DNA from: Endomychus coccineus
Lineage: Eukaryota; Arthropoda; Insecta; Coleoptera; Endomychidae
Length of the DNA: 64,000 nt
NCBI GenBank assembly: GCA_958510875.1
Contig: OY294069.1
Location: forward strand, 164,485,111 to 164,549,110
Direction: 5' to 3'
Shown here: positions 33,700 through 46,904 of the stretch, piece by piece
Numbering within the stretch: position 1 is the stretch's first letter
Layout of the letters: each line of letters begins with the position of its first letter
Notes under the pieces: model-generated
What the model saw: only the letters and a program-made list of their open reading frames with translations
What the model was told of the DNA's origin: nothing
The model's database searches: none
Position numbers and translations under genes: made by a program

Positions 33700-34480
33700 G
33701 CTGTGGGGGGTTTTAACTTCCTGCCTTCCCATTCAGCGGACTTCAGGACACGCCACCTAGTGCACTCTCCTACTTTCAACAACACGTCAACTGCCCGGCA
33801 AAGACCAGCTCCTCAATTGGAGAGGTGATGGTCTTTTGAACAATCTGGGCCCTTCTCCCCCTGCTTAGTCGTGTTCAGTGTTGAACAGCTTTCGTTTCAC
33901 GAGTAGCCGCCGGCCTCATCGCATCGGCCTACTACATATAATTGCCCTGGCTGCAAATCCATTACCCAGAAATCTGGGATAGGAAACACAGACACCGGAC
34001 TTTAGGAGTAAGGCCATGTGGCGCAGCATTCACCCACGCAGAGTCAGCTGTTTTATTCGCTCCCGACGGGACTACTTTAGGCGGACTACAGGCACCGCTT
34101 GCTAGACTATATTAATGCCCCTTATGGGCTATAGCCAATTCCACATCCTCGTGTTACCTGTTTTACCAGGAATGTTTGTCGAGTCAACATTCGGCTTCAT
34201 TCAAATAGCCTACCGCATATGTCTACCAAGCCCGTGAATCCAATACGGCCAGAGTTCTGGGATGGAAAAGCTATATATCATGGTTTTAGTAGTGACATGT
34301 ATGTGGTGCACAGTTCACCGGATCTTTTGCAGTGACAACTGTTTGTTTCGCCCCGAGGGGTTACTTATCTCGAGACCCGACGTTGCTCGCTGAATCTACT
34401 CCCGAAGTTATCCGGACCATGTAGTTCTCTTTCGAGTCTCAGAATGTACAATAAGAAGTCATCAATAGAAGGGGTCAGAC
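33700..34480. other. GC-rich block of unknown origin
   Basis: About 780 bp with visibly higher GC and CpG content than its surroundings and rather sharp edges. All frames are closed within about 80 codons. No TIR, LTR or protein motif. It could be the untranslated region of a retrotransposon or an old insertion of other origin; the family-A LINE fragment follows about 270 bp downstream. Confidence 0.4.
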
Positions 34481-34749
34481 GTTTCTTGGCTATTTTAGAC
34501 CGTTATATCACACAATGGCACAAAATCTCGAGCCCGCTCACTTCGAATTCACGTCACACTCGATTTTTGTAAAGTTTTGGGTTTAATTATAATTCATACA
34601 TTTTCTCATTACCTAATAAGAGTTTACATTCTATACATGCATTTTTGAAAAAGTATTAAAAACACCAAAAAACATGAGATCAGAGGTAAAACAGAAGAGA
34701 TCAAAAAATTGAAAAGTTTTGAACAATTTTTCCTAAATTCTCGTCCACG

Positions 34750-35200
34750 GTGACTCACGTGATTCAAATCACAGAAATTTCTCCCACTTTGTCTCTATTT
34801 CTAAAGTCAATGATACAAGCAGCATCTACCTCCTCATTTCCAACCATAAAACTTCTTCGGTATCTGGGTAGTCGTAATTTATTCAGTAACTTTCTCGCAC
34901 ATTGTGTACCGTTCCTTCTTGGACTTCAGCCGCTTCAGGTAAATATACAGCAATCCGACCGCAAAATTCAAATAATTGTCGCTTATCATCGAGTTTTCTC
35001 TGATAGATCACTCCATATGGTGGTTGATGAAGCATCATCCGATACAATGACTATCAATGCTAGTGTTCCACAGGGATATGTTTTGTCACCAACTCTGTTT
35101 CTGCTCCATATCAAGGATCTGTTGGAAGTGATCATCTCTCCTGTGCACAGCTTTGCAGATGATGGTACACTTCATATAGGGAAAAAATGCCATCGAAATT
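34750..35200 (+). mobile_element. Non-LTR retrotransposon RT fragment (family A)
   Basis: An open frame encodes SDRSLHMVVDEASSDTMTIN, SVPQGYVLSPTLFLLHIKDLL, SPVHSFADDGTLH (about 34995-35175). This is the RT palm with FADD intact. The upstream half of the frame is not in register with RT. It resembles the fragments at 7645 and 56085. The frame runs on to 35364 without RT similarity. Confidence 0.8.
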
Positions 35201-35364
35201 CGGCAGTCAGCATACTAAAATACAAGAAAAACAAAATGTATCAGTCGAACGTCACACACCACTATGCCTCCCCTACTGGTATGTCCCACTACGTCACAAA
35301 TGCATGCCCCTCCCAACAATACGTCACCACCATGATGGAATCAATGCCCAGGAAGTATGGTTGA

Positions 35365-36359
35365 TATTATTGATGTATGTGATAAGTACATTAAAATTAA
35401 TCAATAAGGAAGCACATTTTAAAAGATTCTTGAAAATATTTTAATTCCAATTAATATTATTTTCCTAATGGTTATTCTATTTTTTCTAGTTATGTGATCT
35501 TAGCTAGTATTGTGAGAATTTTTTTTCCTCGAATTTACACACAAATAACATTTATTATCAGCTTCCGTCTTTCCACCCATTGTTTAAAAAATGTTAATGT
35601 TGATACTTATTATTTCTAGGAACTATTTGATTACTGATTCCGATTAATACTGGTCCAAATTGTTTGTGCAAATTTGATGAATTGATGACCTTTGAAATGC
35701 GTGTGTTGAAAAACATAGGTATTTTGAATAAATTAGGAATTATGAAATTAGAATTTCTTCTTAACAAAATAGTATTATCTCGAGATTCAGATTTTGACTT
35801 AGTTTTGCGTGTTCTTAAACATATAATCGTAGCTGTTGCCCTCGGACGAAACGTGCTGAAAAAACCCGTAGGAACGAATACTAGTGTCGGCTTTGTCGTT
35901 CGAATTAATTTATTGTATGGAGAGGTATTGAATTAGGAGGATATTCTAAGGTTAACTTAGATATTCTTTCACATCTGGAAACCTCGAGTTTAATAGCTAT
36001 CATAGCATCTGGGTGAGCAAAAAGAGTACTGTAAGCCAGTGGCCTAGGTACTGACGACAATAACGCGTTGAACGACAACAGTAACAGAGGGTTGCTATTT
36101 CTTATTCAGATATCTATGTTATGAAATGCAAGAAAAAAAATCCAGATGAAACTGCTGCTGAAATTTTGTTATTCACGATAGGGTTTAGAGGATAATTTTT
36201 GAAACATGAAGGGTTATTTGAGGATCTTGCATATTTCTTCAAAAATATTGTCATCCCTCAAGATCAATCCAAAAATGTTGATTTCAAATCGTTTTAACGA
36301 TAAAGATGTAACCAAAGCTTTATCGAGAAATGGAATACAATTGAAAATGTTTGGGACGA
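35365..36359. other. No recognisable gene
   Basis: AT-rich. A 90-codon frame at 35664-35936 (start MCKFDELMTFEMRVLKNIG) is unexplained. Confidence 0.45.
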
Positions 36360-36640
36360 CATAGACAACGAAAGTCATATCGCCTTTTTGGCTGGAGGTG
36401 AAGATAAAAGCGATGGTGCTGAATCTTGAAAAGGAGATACACCATTTCGTTGTAAAATATATAAAAACTTTACTGTTTGTTGCTTCTTTGTGCTGTACCT
36501 CCTGGTACTCCTGTAGTCTGTTCTGGATCGTTTTCCAACACTCTTCGCAAGTTCGCCGACTTTCTCATTGTTCGCAGTTCCCTGATGACCCGGCACCCAG
36601 ATAAGCTTAACGCGGTATGGTTTGGTTTCACTGACGCGTA
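36360..36640 (-). mobile_element. LINE RNase H fragment (family B type)
   Basis: Minus strand: ETKPYRVKLIWVPGHQGTA, then NNEKVGELAKSVGKRSRTDY (36630-36510). The LxWVPGHxG...NE.A..LA pattern is the last catalytic part of the RNase H domain in I/R1-type LINEs. About 280 bp only, no flanking pol found. Confidence 0.7.
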
Positions 36641-38380
36641 GCCAGTGGGGAGTGTGACAAGTGATAAATATTGGAATTAAACACTACCTCTTGTGGAAAA
36701 TCATATTTTGCACCTGTTCCTTTGGGGTCCTCGTGAGTTCGAAAACTTATTTTCACCTGTGAATAATCGTGTATAAGAGTTTTATGTCTGAATAAAGTGC
36801 ATTGAACAGTTTACTGAACTTTAGTGAATAACTCATGCCGAATAACTGTAGTGCTTCTGTCTTCAGAGGACAAGGGGCCAAAAGTTCAAATGCTTAGTTT
36901 TCCTAAAAATATGAATTGTGCAAACAATGGATATCGGCTGTCCCTGTGAAAATACAAACTATTTTTCATTATAAGTGACATTAATGCAATCAACAACAAA
37001 GCTATGAACAATTTTTCTTAATATAATAAGTGAAGTATCGTATCCAGTTGATAATTCGAAACCTTTTTTATCTATTCATTTTGGTTTACATTAGCAAATT
37101 TACAAGAAATAATAGGTTAAATTCGAACCCAACTAAATTATGCACTATCCCTACTTTGACTGGGAAGAAGAGGACATTGCTTCATTCTATGCTTCAAAAA
37201 ATACACGAACTAGAATATGATCAATTGTTAAAAGTTGGATATGCTCTGAATTTAGGAGTTAAAGTAGTCCTATATAGGCTCTACTTGAATTTGGTTCAGA
37301 TATAGAGCATTCCAAATCCACAGCCCTGCTTATAAATATTATATCAACTTGGTGGAAATAATGTTACTTAGGGAATTATTCGAAAATCAAGTTCTCAAGA
37401 AGTTAGGCTTTAAATAAATTAGCAGCACTGACACATACTGTATAGTCACACACTGTTCACGGAATTCTAAAAATAATTCCGTATTGTGTTAATGAGCTCA
37501 ATTCAAATTACATATTGTTGTTAAAATTTCAAACAAACCTCTAGAAATAATCATTTATTAACTAATAAAAGAAAATGGGGTGCAACTAAGGACTTAGACT
37601 ACTGACAACACTGTTTATGCAGGAAGTCCTCCTATATTTGCCCTGAAGAATCAATAAAAGTGTTGTTTTATTGTTGATATTTTAGTATTGTGCTGTAATG
37701 TACGGATCACCAGCTGCAACATAGCTTCTGGCTTGCGACGTCACGATCTAGCGTTCAGGCCTTGTACTATAGAGGGTATTGCATAATCTTATTGGGAGCT
37801 TAATAATGAAATACGCTCCAGTTTAAAATTTTATTTGGATCGCTGGACATACTTCTTGATTTGAACTGAATATTCTGGTGTTTTTCAGGCACATCAGAAG
37901 CCTGCGAAAGCGATGATTGATAGTTGATACAACGCAAGCCGTAGGTATCAGTTATTTGGTACGCTTTTTCAACGATTCAATTATTCGAAATAACAGTAGT
38001 ATACATTGTTCAGACCAAGCTCCACGTGCCGTTCTATGTCGATGAAAGGTCTCGCAACACGCGAACCACGATTGTTCGTGAGTCAAGACACTGTTGTTGT
38101 GCATCAGTTACTCCGGTTGTTTTTCTATTTCCTTCAATCAAATATGACGTTCTATCATATTCTCATAATGATCGCAACATAACTCTATATTTCATACGCG
38201 ACTCCAATCAATCTCTCAACGCAAAAAACGGATTCCTGTTTCTAAGTGATGTATTTGTCATTAAAGCTATGTACCTTGGATATCATTAATAAATATGAAA
38301 TTAATGTAAATTCACAATTTCCGTTAGCCAATTTAGATCATCTTGTGATACTTGATGCATAAAGATCGCTGCAGGGATGG
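36641..38380. other. No recognisable gene
   Basis: AT-rich with short frames (37030-37305 and 38026-38289) that I cannot match to a family. Confidence 0.45.
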
Positions 38381-39700
38381 TTTCAATATCATTCAGAACC
38401 GTATACATTTTTTATGACAAATAAATAAATACAAATACTTCGTGAATTATCATTGGTGAAAATATACAATGAACTTTGATATTCATAATTGCAATCAATA
38501 ATCTTAGTAATATTTAAACAAATAAACAAATAAAATTGTAATTTGTCTACTAAATACCTATCCCCATTTTTTTAGGAATGAATTATAAACTTGATATTTC
38601 GACAAGCTATTTAGAAATTAAAATATGTTTGTTTATTAACAACGTAAAATTTCATTCTAGCTTTAATTAATTTAAATAAAACTAAAACTCAATATAATTA
38701 ATTGAGTGATATTTTAAGTTTATGGAAATTTTATTCATTTATTTAGGTTCAGAAAACAATCATTATTTTAATTAATAAAATCAAAACTTTGTTCGATAAG
38801 TTTCCAAAAATTATGGTACAATTTCATTTGCAATTCGTAGAATGGGATTAGATTCTTTCAGTGTTATATATTTTTCAATGACAAATGAATGAATTCAATT
38901 ACTTCCATATCCCATTTTGGAAAACATACAATTAACTCTTATGTTCAAGATGCTATTTGGACAAAATAACAGTTGGTTGAAAATACAATTACTTTGCATC
39001 AATATACACAAAAATCATTTTCAGAGGATATCTATAATTTCATATTTATAGTTCATTCAATAACATTTCTATTCTAAATTTTAGGTTGAATAATCAATGA
39101 AATACAAAATAACTTGTCAGTTATTAACCACAAAATTTAATTTTTTTTTTATTTTGGAAATAAATACAAATGAAAATTTAAAGAGACAAAACTTGTAGAA
39201 ATAAGTATCAAATTTAATATTTCAGATTTTATTTTGAACTTAATGCGTGTTAAATTTAATATTTCAGGTTTCCTTTTGGATTAAATTTTTTAGGAATGGA
39301 TTTCAAAGTCGATATTTTTACAAATTATTTCAAAATTAAATTACGTTTATTTATTAACAACATGAAATTCCATCCTAGCTTTCAATAATTTAAATAATTG
39401 TAAATATATATATTGAATTAAATTCCACTTGATTTTTGAACGAATTATTTCACAAGAAATTATGTTTATTTATTAACAATTAATTACATTCCTTCATTGT
39501 AGCTTTAATTGATTTAAATAAAACTCCATATCAATTTATTCATTCAAATTTATATTATAAAATTATTATTATTCAATGAGATTAAAGAACTTCTAAAGGA
39601 ATTAGCCTTTTAGTTAGTTAAATCAAAATTTATATTGCTCAGCTTTTATAATTGACAAACAATACAAAAATCTATTTCGAAACTGAACAAACAAAAACAA
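38381..39700. repeat. Decayed AT-rich tandem/dispersed repeats upstream of the satellite
   Basis: Phrases such as TTTATTTATTAACAA followed by a TAGCTTTAATTGATTTAAAT-like string recur near 38630, 39345 and 39465, and once more near 41250. The stretch 39450-39685 aligns with 41230-41450, which leads directly into the first satellite unit. This appears to be an old array or segmental duplication from which the satellite later arose. Confidence 0.55.
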
Positions 39701-40284
39701 AGATGAGCCATCCAGTTCTGACTTACTTTTACTTGTAGCGTTAGTTCATAACTGTTACGCTGTGATAATCTCAATGTGGTTGAAGTTTCCTTAGATTTAA
39801 TTGCTAAGTTCGAGTTTTATTTTTCTAACATTAGTGTAATATTATTGGAAGGTGTAATATACACAACTGTCTTTGTAATGAACATTGTTGTACTCCGAAT
39901 TCATATGAGTGAAATAACTTTTGAAATTATCATCTAAATGGACATATAATACATTATTGATTGATAGTTTCACATAACATTGATACTTATTGAGTTGTAA
40001 ATGAGAACACATTCTCGATTGATACACCGTACGACATAATATTACATTCGATCGGCTCAGATATATGTAATGGCTTTATTATACGACTTGGTGTTATGCT
40101 CATAATTATATCAAACGTTTGAAACACTCGACTAGCTTGTTTTTCTCTCGTAAAGTTGAGCTTTAGTGTACTTCTTCGACTGGAAAAATATATTGCTTTG
40201 TTAATTAGGAATATCAGTAATGAAATAGATATTCAGAAAGATTTACTGCATTCGATATTAGATGTTCCTGCAAAATAGGGTAAA
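39701..40284. other. No recognisable gene
   Basis: AT-rich spacer between the decayed repeats and a LINE 3' end. Confidence 0.5.
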
Positions 40285-40860
40285 AATCTCTTTTCATATT
40301 TATTTATTTGCACTACAAAGATCTACAGGATGAGAGTTGAACTCCTATTATTACAATATATACTGAATAATATATTGAAAGTAAGTTACTTACACATAAA
40401 AACATTGAAAACAATAAACGTATAAAAAGGAAAAAAAAGAAAACATTGCTATTGACTCATAAATACATCAACTCCTTTCGAAGACTTATTGTAATTATTA
40501 CACATATTGTGAATAGGAGATAATTTAAAAACATTAGTGCGTGGTGCATCAAGACACGAATTATCATGACGTGAGTTGCATCTGGGAATAAGAACGTTCA
40601 ACATCTCAAGAATCGCGTTACAATCTAGTATGCTTTTAATAATTTCACCCAAAAAAACTATGGAGCTATGTTGAAGCCTAATGTCAAGATTGACAATATC
40701 GAATTTTGAGAGCAATTTAGTATGAGGAACGCCTACACGAGGATACACTCCATCTAACTTAAACATACACTTCAAAAATTTTCTCTGAACATTTTCAAGT
40801 TTATTAATGTGAACTGTCAAACGTTTTCGAAAGCGTTTGTAAACTCATTACTATTGGCTC
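40285..40860 (-). mobile_element. Non-LTR retrotransposon C-terminal fragment with 3' tail
   Basis: Minus-strand frame 40820-40449: VHINKLENVQRKFLKCMF, LSKFDIVNLDIRLQHSSIVFL, NSCLDAPRTNVFKLSPIHNM. This is the tail that follows RT in jockey/CR1-like LINEs. The 3' end runs into an AAATAAATAAAT-type tail near 40298-40312, as expected for this strand. The fragment is 5'-truncated near 40860, a typical dead-on-arrival copy, and it sits between the two halves of the decayed repeat. Confidence 0.75.
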
Positions 40861-40959
40861 AGATATTTACAGAGTAATGCAAAACAAGTTTGTAGAAGCT
40901 GATCTACCTTTCATGAATCCATGATAATTTTTGACGTGATTATAATAGATACCGGTAAA

Positions 40960-41431
40960 TAAGAGAGTTTCGAATAGTTTCCCAAAATTGCTCAAAATTG
41001 CAATAGTTCGGAAGTTTGACAAGCATAGTGAAATTTAAACAAATAAACAAATTAAAATATAATTACTTTGCTAAATTTGATTTCCAAAAACTAATATACA
41101 AGTTGAGAGGATTGCTATGAATTTTATGTTTGATAGTTCAATAATGTTGATTTATTCAAAATTTTATTAAAAGTGAAAAATAAAGTCAAGAGAAGAAATT
41201 TAATTTTTTTATAAATTAAATTCAAATTATTTCACAATGAAAATGTGTTTATTTATTCATTGTAGTTTTAATTGATTCAAATGAAACTTCCATAGCTATT
41301 TATTCACTCAAATGTGTATTATTAAATTTTTATTATTTAATGAGATTAGAGAACTTTTAAAGAAACTAGTATTTTAATTACTGGAATAGAAATATTATAC
41401 TGCTTAGGTCTTATAATTGACAAACTATACT
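40960..41431. repeat. Diverged repeat abutting the satellite array
   Basis: The part 41230-41450 aligns with 39450-39685, including AATGAGATTA-AGAACTT and TTATAATTGACAAAC-ATAC. Similarity runs across the start of satellite unit 1 (AAAATCTTTTTCCAAACTG against AAAAATCTATTTCGAAACTG), so the array's first unit begins inside the older repeat. Confidence 0.6.
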
Positions 41432-44400
41432 AAAATCTTTTTCCAAACTGAAAAAAATTAACTCAAATTACGATTTAGTAAAGTGTAGACCATTTGTATA
41501 AAGTTTCAATGTAACATGGAGTATAACTCAACATCTTTCATTAGCGGCTTTTATATCATTTTCAATATATTTCCATCTCTTATAATCACACATTTGACCA
41601 GCATAAGTGTCCTAAAGCTATTTTGCAAGAAGTGTAGCTATTTATTTTGCTAACATAACCGAAGGATGTGAGTCCTTTATTGGTCACAGTTCATTTTAAA
41701 TGAATTCACTTCATGTTAAAGCCAATAGCCAAGAGAGATTATTGTTGAAGGCAGCCTAAGCATCAATACGGACTTTTCCATCTATTGCTACCGCGATAAC
41801 TTTATAAGAATTCAGCTATAACTTATTGAGAAATAAAACACGCATATAACATATTGAAATGAACCTCATTAATTAACCATAACAAGTTAGTTAGTTATAT
41901 AGCTAGACTATGTAATAACAATCCCCATCTTAACACAACTAAAATCTTTTTCCAAACTGAAAAAAATTAACTCAAATTACGATTTAGTAAAGTGTAGACC
42001 ATTTGTATAAAGTTTCAATGTAACATGGAGTATAACTCAACATCTTTCATTAGCGGCTTTTATATCATTTTCAATATATTTCCGTCTCTTATAATCACAC
42101 ATTTGACCAGCATAAGTGTCCTAAAGCTATTTTGCAAGAAGTGTAGCTATTCATTTTGCTAACATAACCGAAGGATGTGAGTCCTTTATTGGTCACAGTT
42201 CATTTTAAATGAATTCACTTCATGTTAAAGCCAATTGCCAAGAGAGATTATTGTTGAAGGCAGCCTAAGCATCAATACGGACTTTTCCATCTATTGCTAC
42301 CGCGATAACTTTATAAGAATTCAGCTATAACTTATTGAGAAATAAAACACGCATATAACATATTGAAATGAACCTCATTAATTAACCATAACAAGTTAGT
42401 TAGTTATATAGCTAGACTATGTAATAACAATCCCCATCTTAACACAACTAAAATCTTTTTCCAAACTGAAAAAAATTAACTCAAATTACGATTTAGTAAA
42501 GTGTAGACCATTTGTATAAAGTTTCAATGTAACATGGAGTATAACTCAACATCTTTCATTAGCGGCTTTTATATCATTTTCAATATATTTCCGTCTCTTA
42601 TAATCACACATTTGACCAGCATAAGTGTCCTAAAGCTATTTTGCAAGAAGTGTAGCTATTTATTTTGCTAACATAACCGAAGGATGTGAGTCCTTTATTG
42701 GTCACAGTTCATTTTAAATGAATTCACTTCATGTTAAAGCCAATTGCCAAGAGAGATTATTGTTGAAGGCAGCCTAAGCATCAATACGGACTTTTCCATC
42801 TATTGCTACCGCGATAACTTTATAAGAATTCAGCTATAACTTATTGAGAAATAAAACACGCATATAACATATTGAAATGAACCTCATTAATTAACCATAA
42901 CAAGTTAGTTAGTTATATAGCTAGACTATGTAATAACAATCCCCATCTTAACACAACTAAAATCTTTTTCCAAACTGAAAAAAATTAACTCAAATTACGA
43001 TTTAGTAAAGTGTAGACCATTTGTATAAAGTTTCAATGTAACATGGAGTATAACTCAACATCTTTCATTAGCGGCTTTTATATCATTTTCAATATATTTC
43101 CGTCTCTTATATCACACATTTGACCAGCATAAGTGTCCTAAAGCTATTTTGCAAGAAGTGTAGCTATTTATTTTGCTAACATAACCGAAGGATGTGAGTC
43201 CTTTATTGGTCACAGTTCATTTTAAATGAATTCACTTCATGTTAAAGCCAATTGCCAAGAGAGATTATTGTTGAAGGCAGCCTAAGCATCAATACGGACT
43301 TTTCCATCTATTGCTACCGCGATAACTTTATAAGAATTCAGCTATAACTTATTGAGAAATAAAACACGCATATAACATATTGAAATGAACCTCATTAATT
43401 AACCATAACAAGTTAGTTAGTTATATAGCTAGACTATGTAATAACAATCCCCATCTTAACACAACTAAAATCTTTTTCCAAACTGAAAAAAATTAACTCA
43501 AATTACGATTTAGTAAAGTGTAGACCATTTGTATAAAGTTTCAATGTAACATGGAGTATAACTCAACATCTTTCATTAGCGGCTTTTATATCATTTTCAA
43601 TATATTTCCGTCTCTTATAATCACACATTTGACCAGCATAAGTGTCCTAAAGCTATTTTGCAAGAAGTGTAGCTATTTATTCTGCTAACATAACCGAAGG
43701 ATGTGAGTCCTTTATTGGTCACAGTTCATTTTAAATGAATTCACTTCATGTTAAAGCCAATTGCCAAGAGAGATTATTGTTGAAGGCAGCCTAAGCATCA
43801 ATACGGACTTTTCCATCTATTGCTACCGCGATAACTTTATAAGAATTCAGCTATAACTTATTGAGAAATAAAACACGCATATAACATATTGAAATGAACC
43901 TCATTAATTAACCATAACAAGTTAGTTAGTTATATAGCTAGACTATGTAATAACAATCCCCATCTTAACACAACTAAAATCTTTTTCCAAACTGAAAAAA
44001 ATTAACTCAAATTACGATTCAGTAAAGTGTAGAACATTTGTATAAAGTTTCAATGTAACATGGAGTATAACTCAACATCTTTCATTAGCGGCTTTTATAT
44101 CATTTTCAATATATTTCCATCTCTTATAATCACACATTTGACCAGCATAAGTGTCCTAAAGCTATTTTGCAAGAAGTGTAGCTATTTATTTTGCTAACAT
44201 AACCGAAGGATGTGAGTCCTTTATTGGTCACAGTTCATTTTAAATGAATTCACTTCATGTTAAAGCCAATTGCCAAGAGAGATTATTGTTGAAGGCAGCC
44301 TAAGCATCAATGCGGACTTTTCCATCTATTGCTACCGCGATAACTTTATAAGAATTCAGCTATAACTTATTGAGAAATAAAACACGCATATAACATATTG

Positions 44401-44483
44401 AAATGAACCTCATTAATTAACCATAACAAGTTAGTTAGTTATATAGCTAGACTATGTAATAACAATCCCCATCTTAACACAAC
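41432..44483. repeat. Tandem array of a 509-bp satellite, six units
   Basis: Units start at 41432, 41941, 42450, 42959, 43467 and 43976. All are 509 bp except the fourth (508, one A lost in CTTATAATCACAC). Units differ at only about one to four sites each, so amplification is recent. Units 1 and 6 read TTTCCATCTC where units 2-5 read TTTCCGTCTC. No unit has a long open frame, TIR or Pol III boxes. The array ends sharply at 44483, where flanking AT-rich sequence begins. Confidence 0.95.
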
Positions 44484-44859
44484 CTAACGAACGGAAAAAA
44501 TATAATACGTTATTAATATACGTGTAACACGTCATAGAATCTCTAAGTACATTAACAAATTGACAGTAACTTCTTTCAGTTTCTATGTACGGTCTTTCGT
44601 TTGATTTATCGTAACGAGCCTGTATCCGTTCGAAATACAATCGCGATATGTGTTAAAGGATCTGTTTTGCAGAGTAATAAATATCAGGTTATCGAAGGTA
44701 TTTTATTCAGGTTCTGAAGTGTTACTTCTAATGAATTCTCATGCAACTGGTACGAGATTATGTATATTGTAAATTGATTTACTGAATCCATAAAGTAGGA
44801 TGTATTTGTTTTCGCGACTGCCACCAAATTTATAGAAAATTATTAAACTTGAATAATAA
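44484..44859. other. No recognisable gene
   Basis: Right flank of the satellite; unique in the window, AT-rich. Confidence 0.5.
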
Positions 44860-45030
44860 AAATGAATGGAGGTTCTACTGGTGGGCTCGTGTTGGATTAT
44901 GGTGTGCCATACGGTAATATTCTGGGGCTTGTTTTATTCACTTGTCATTTGGTTAGATAAATTTCTCACCTAGAATAGAAAGTGATCTGATAATATTAGT
45001 TGATATCACAATAGTATTATATACTGCACA
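44860..45030 (+). mobile_element. Short LINE RT trace
   Basis: NGGSTGGLVLDYGVPYGNILG then LVLFTCHL resembles the GVPQGSILGP-LF box of LINE RTs, followed in other frames by remains of the next block (LVDITIVLYTAH). Very short and decayed. Confidence 0.5.
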
Positions 45031-45179
45031 TTAAAGCGTATAAAGACGGACACGATTCGATTTAGTTCACGAAAAGAGATTTATTTCCGGAAATCGAGAT
45101 AACATTAATTTTTTTTAAATAAATGTGAAGTATGGTGAATCCAGAATCGAATTTTGCGTCAGTCGAAAAGACCAATTAA

Positions 45180-45990
45180 GAGAGTGACCTCGTGTTTCAA
45201 CTTTCTCATCCAAAAGCCCAGATAAATGCCGCAGAGCTAGATCTTATGATCGGGCTGCATTTTGACAAGTAGTGTTCTACAGAAACATCAACTTGTCAAC
45301 CGGGCCTGGCTCACCTTCGGCTACCAAAGGTCAGCCAGGCTTACCTTGGTCTATCGCCGCAACATGATGGGTGTGTAGGTCCCTGATGTCAGCTGCAGGG
45401 CCTGTCGAAAGACGCCTAAGACGCTTTTTCACCTGCTGTCGGCATGTCCAACAAAAGCGGTCTCGGTGTACACCCATCGCCATAATGTGGCCTTATAGGT
45501 GCTCTATTACCATCTTAGGCATTATCATGGGATAGACCACTAGCCGGTGCTACCTTACATGCCAGGAGATATTGAGTCCGTTGTTGGAAACGAAAAATGC
45601 GAGATCTACTGGAATTACTCGTTTCCTAACGTCAGGTCCATACAAGCAAATAGGTCGACGTTGCCCTCCTCGATAAACAAACAAAGACTATGTATGTCTG
45701 CTCCGGCAGAGAAGAACATAGTCTTGAAAGAGGAAAAGAAATGGACTAAGGAACCAGATCTCCTGTTCGAGCTCCGCACGCTACAAGATCGCATTAGTGG
45801 TACTGACCATCGGTGTTTTGGGCGGAATTCGGTCTTCGCTGCGTTCGGACTTGAAGATCATTTCGGCCTACAACAACTTGACGCAGATTTTGATAGGCCG
45901 GATGCAGAAGGCAGTCATTCTGGGTTCAAGAAGGCTAGTTAGGGTACACCATTTGGGAACCTGAACCTACTCACCGACAGGGGGGGAGGA
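45180..45990 (+). mobile_element. R2/R4-like LINE C-terminal end (CCHC and restriction-like nuclease)
   Basis: VSCRACRKTPKTLFHLLSACP (45387-45450) has C-x2-C-x7-H-x4-C spacing as in the knuckle before the endonuclease of early-branching LINEs. After frameshifts come EIYWNYSFPNVRSIQANR, DVALLDKQTKTMYV, PAEKNIVLKEEKKWTK, DLLFELR and, near 45880, GRMQKAVILGSRRLVR. The order and the Asp/Lys-rich block suggest a PD-(D/E)xK-type nuclease end. The GC-richer base composition stands out from its neighbours. At least three frame changes, so it is a pseudogene. The clade assignment is inference. Confidence 0.6.
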
Positions 45991-46079
45991 GTAGCTTCCG
46001 TTAGCTGATTTGGTTTTACTGGCACGATTGCTGCGATGTCGTCGGAGCGCGTAGCAGCCCCGACCAGATTTTAATGTAA

Positions 46080-46904
46080 AAGAATAATTTCTATGAAAAT
46101 GAGGTTTTTCCGCAATATCTCCTTTGCGTTATGGAAAAATCACAAGAATGAACGAAGTTCCGCAAAAATACCCCAAAATATATATGTAGACAAAAAAAAC
46201 AAAATATCTCGCATTCTGATGCTATTAGGAAAAAATACAGAAATAAAAAATTTTCAGAATATCGATTTTACCAAGGCAGTATAACATTTCTTACGTATTT
46301 TTTCCTAAAAGCATCGGAAAGCAAGATAAAAAAAGTAAAGGTATATACATATTTATTTTTCAGGGATTTTCAGAAAACTGAGATTTTTTTTTTCATAATA
46401 GGGTATTACATAAATCGACGTTCTAAACACTTTTTCATTGTATTTTCTCGAAATATCAATGAGATAAATATTTAACATTTTAGGGAAAAAAGGATATCAA
46501 ACTGTGTATATTTTGACTAATCGATTTTATTTTCCTGAAAATTCAGGGGGAAAGTGATGTTTTCAGGAAAATATCTCATTAAAATCGACGTTTTAAGCAT
46601 TTTTTATTCTAGTAATTTTTTCCTATAAACACGATTAAGCGATATATTTCATTTCCTCTGATAAAATGGGGATGTATGCTACGTTTTCTTAGTGTTCTGG
46701 TTGTTTAATATGACTGAAAATGAAATAAAAATTCTCTTTTTTGATGTTTCGATAATATTTTATTATATTTATCAAAAATTGTTTTGTCAATCAGTGTTTC
46801 CATGTGATTTAGAAAAGAATAGATGATTTCGATTAATGAAATGCGTCTGCAGCCGACTTATGTTTCTAAAATCCAATTTAAACTGCAGAAAACATTGTAC
46901 TCGC
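46080..46904. other. AT-rich, possible old non-autonomous element
   Basis: A phrase beginning AAATCGACGTT and ending in a TTTTT-ATT-TAT run occurs at about 46412 and again at 46582, and TTTCCTGAAAA-like strings recur between them. No TIR or coding motif supports a definite call. Confidence 0.3.

Noticed and set aside
41432..44483. CRISPR-like or LTR-type repeat structure
   Set aside because: Units are 509 bp, head to tail with no spacers, no coding and no terminal repeat features; this is a plain satellite.
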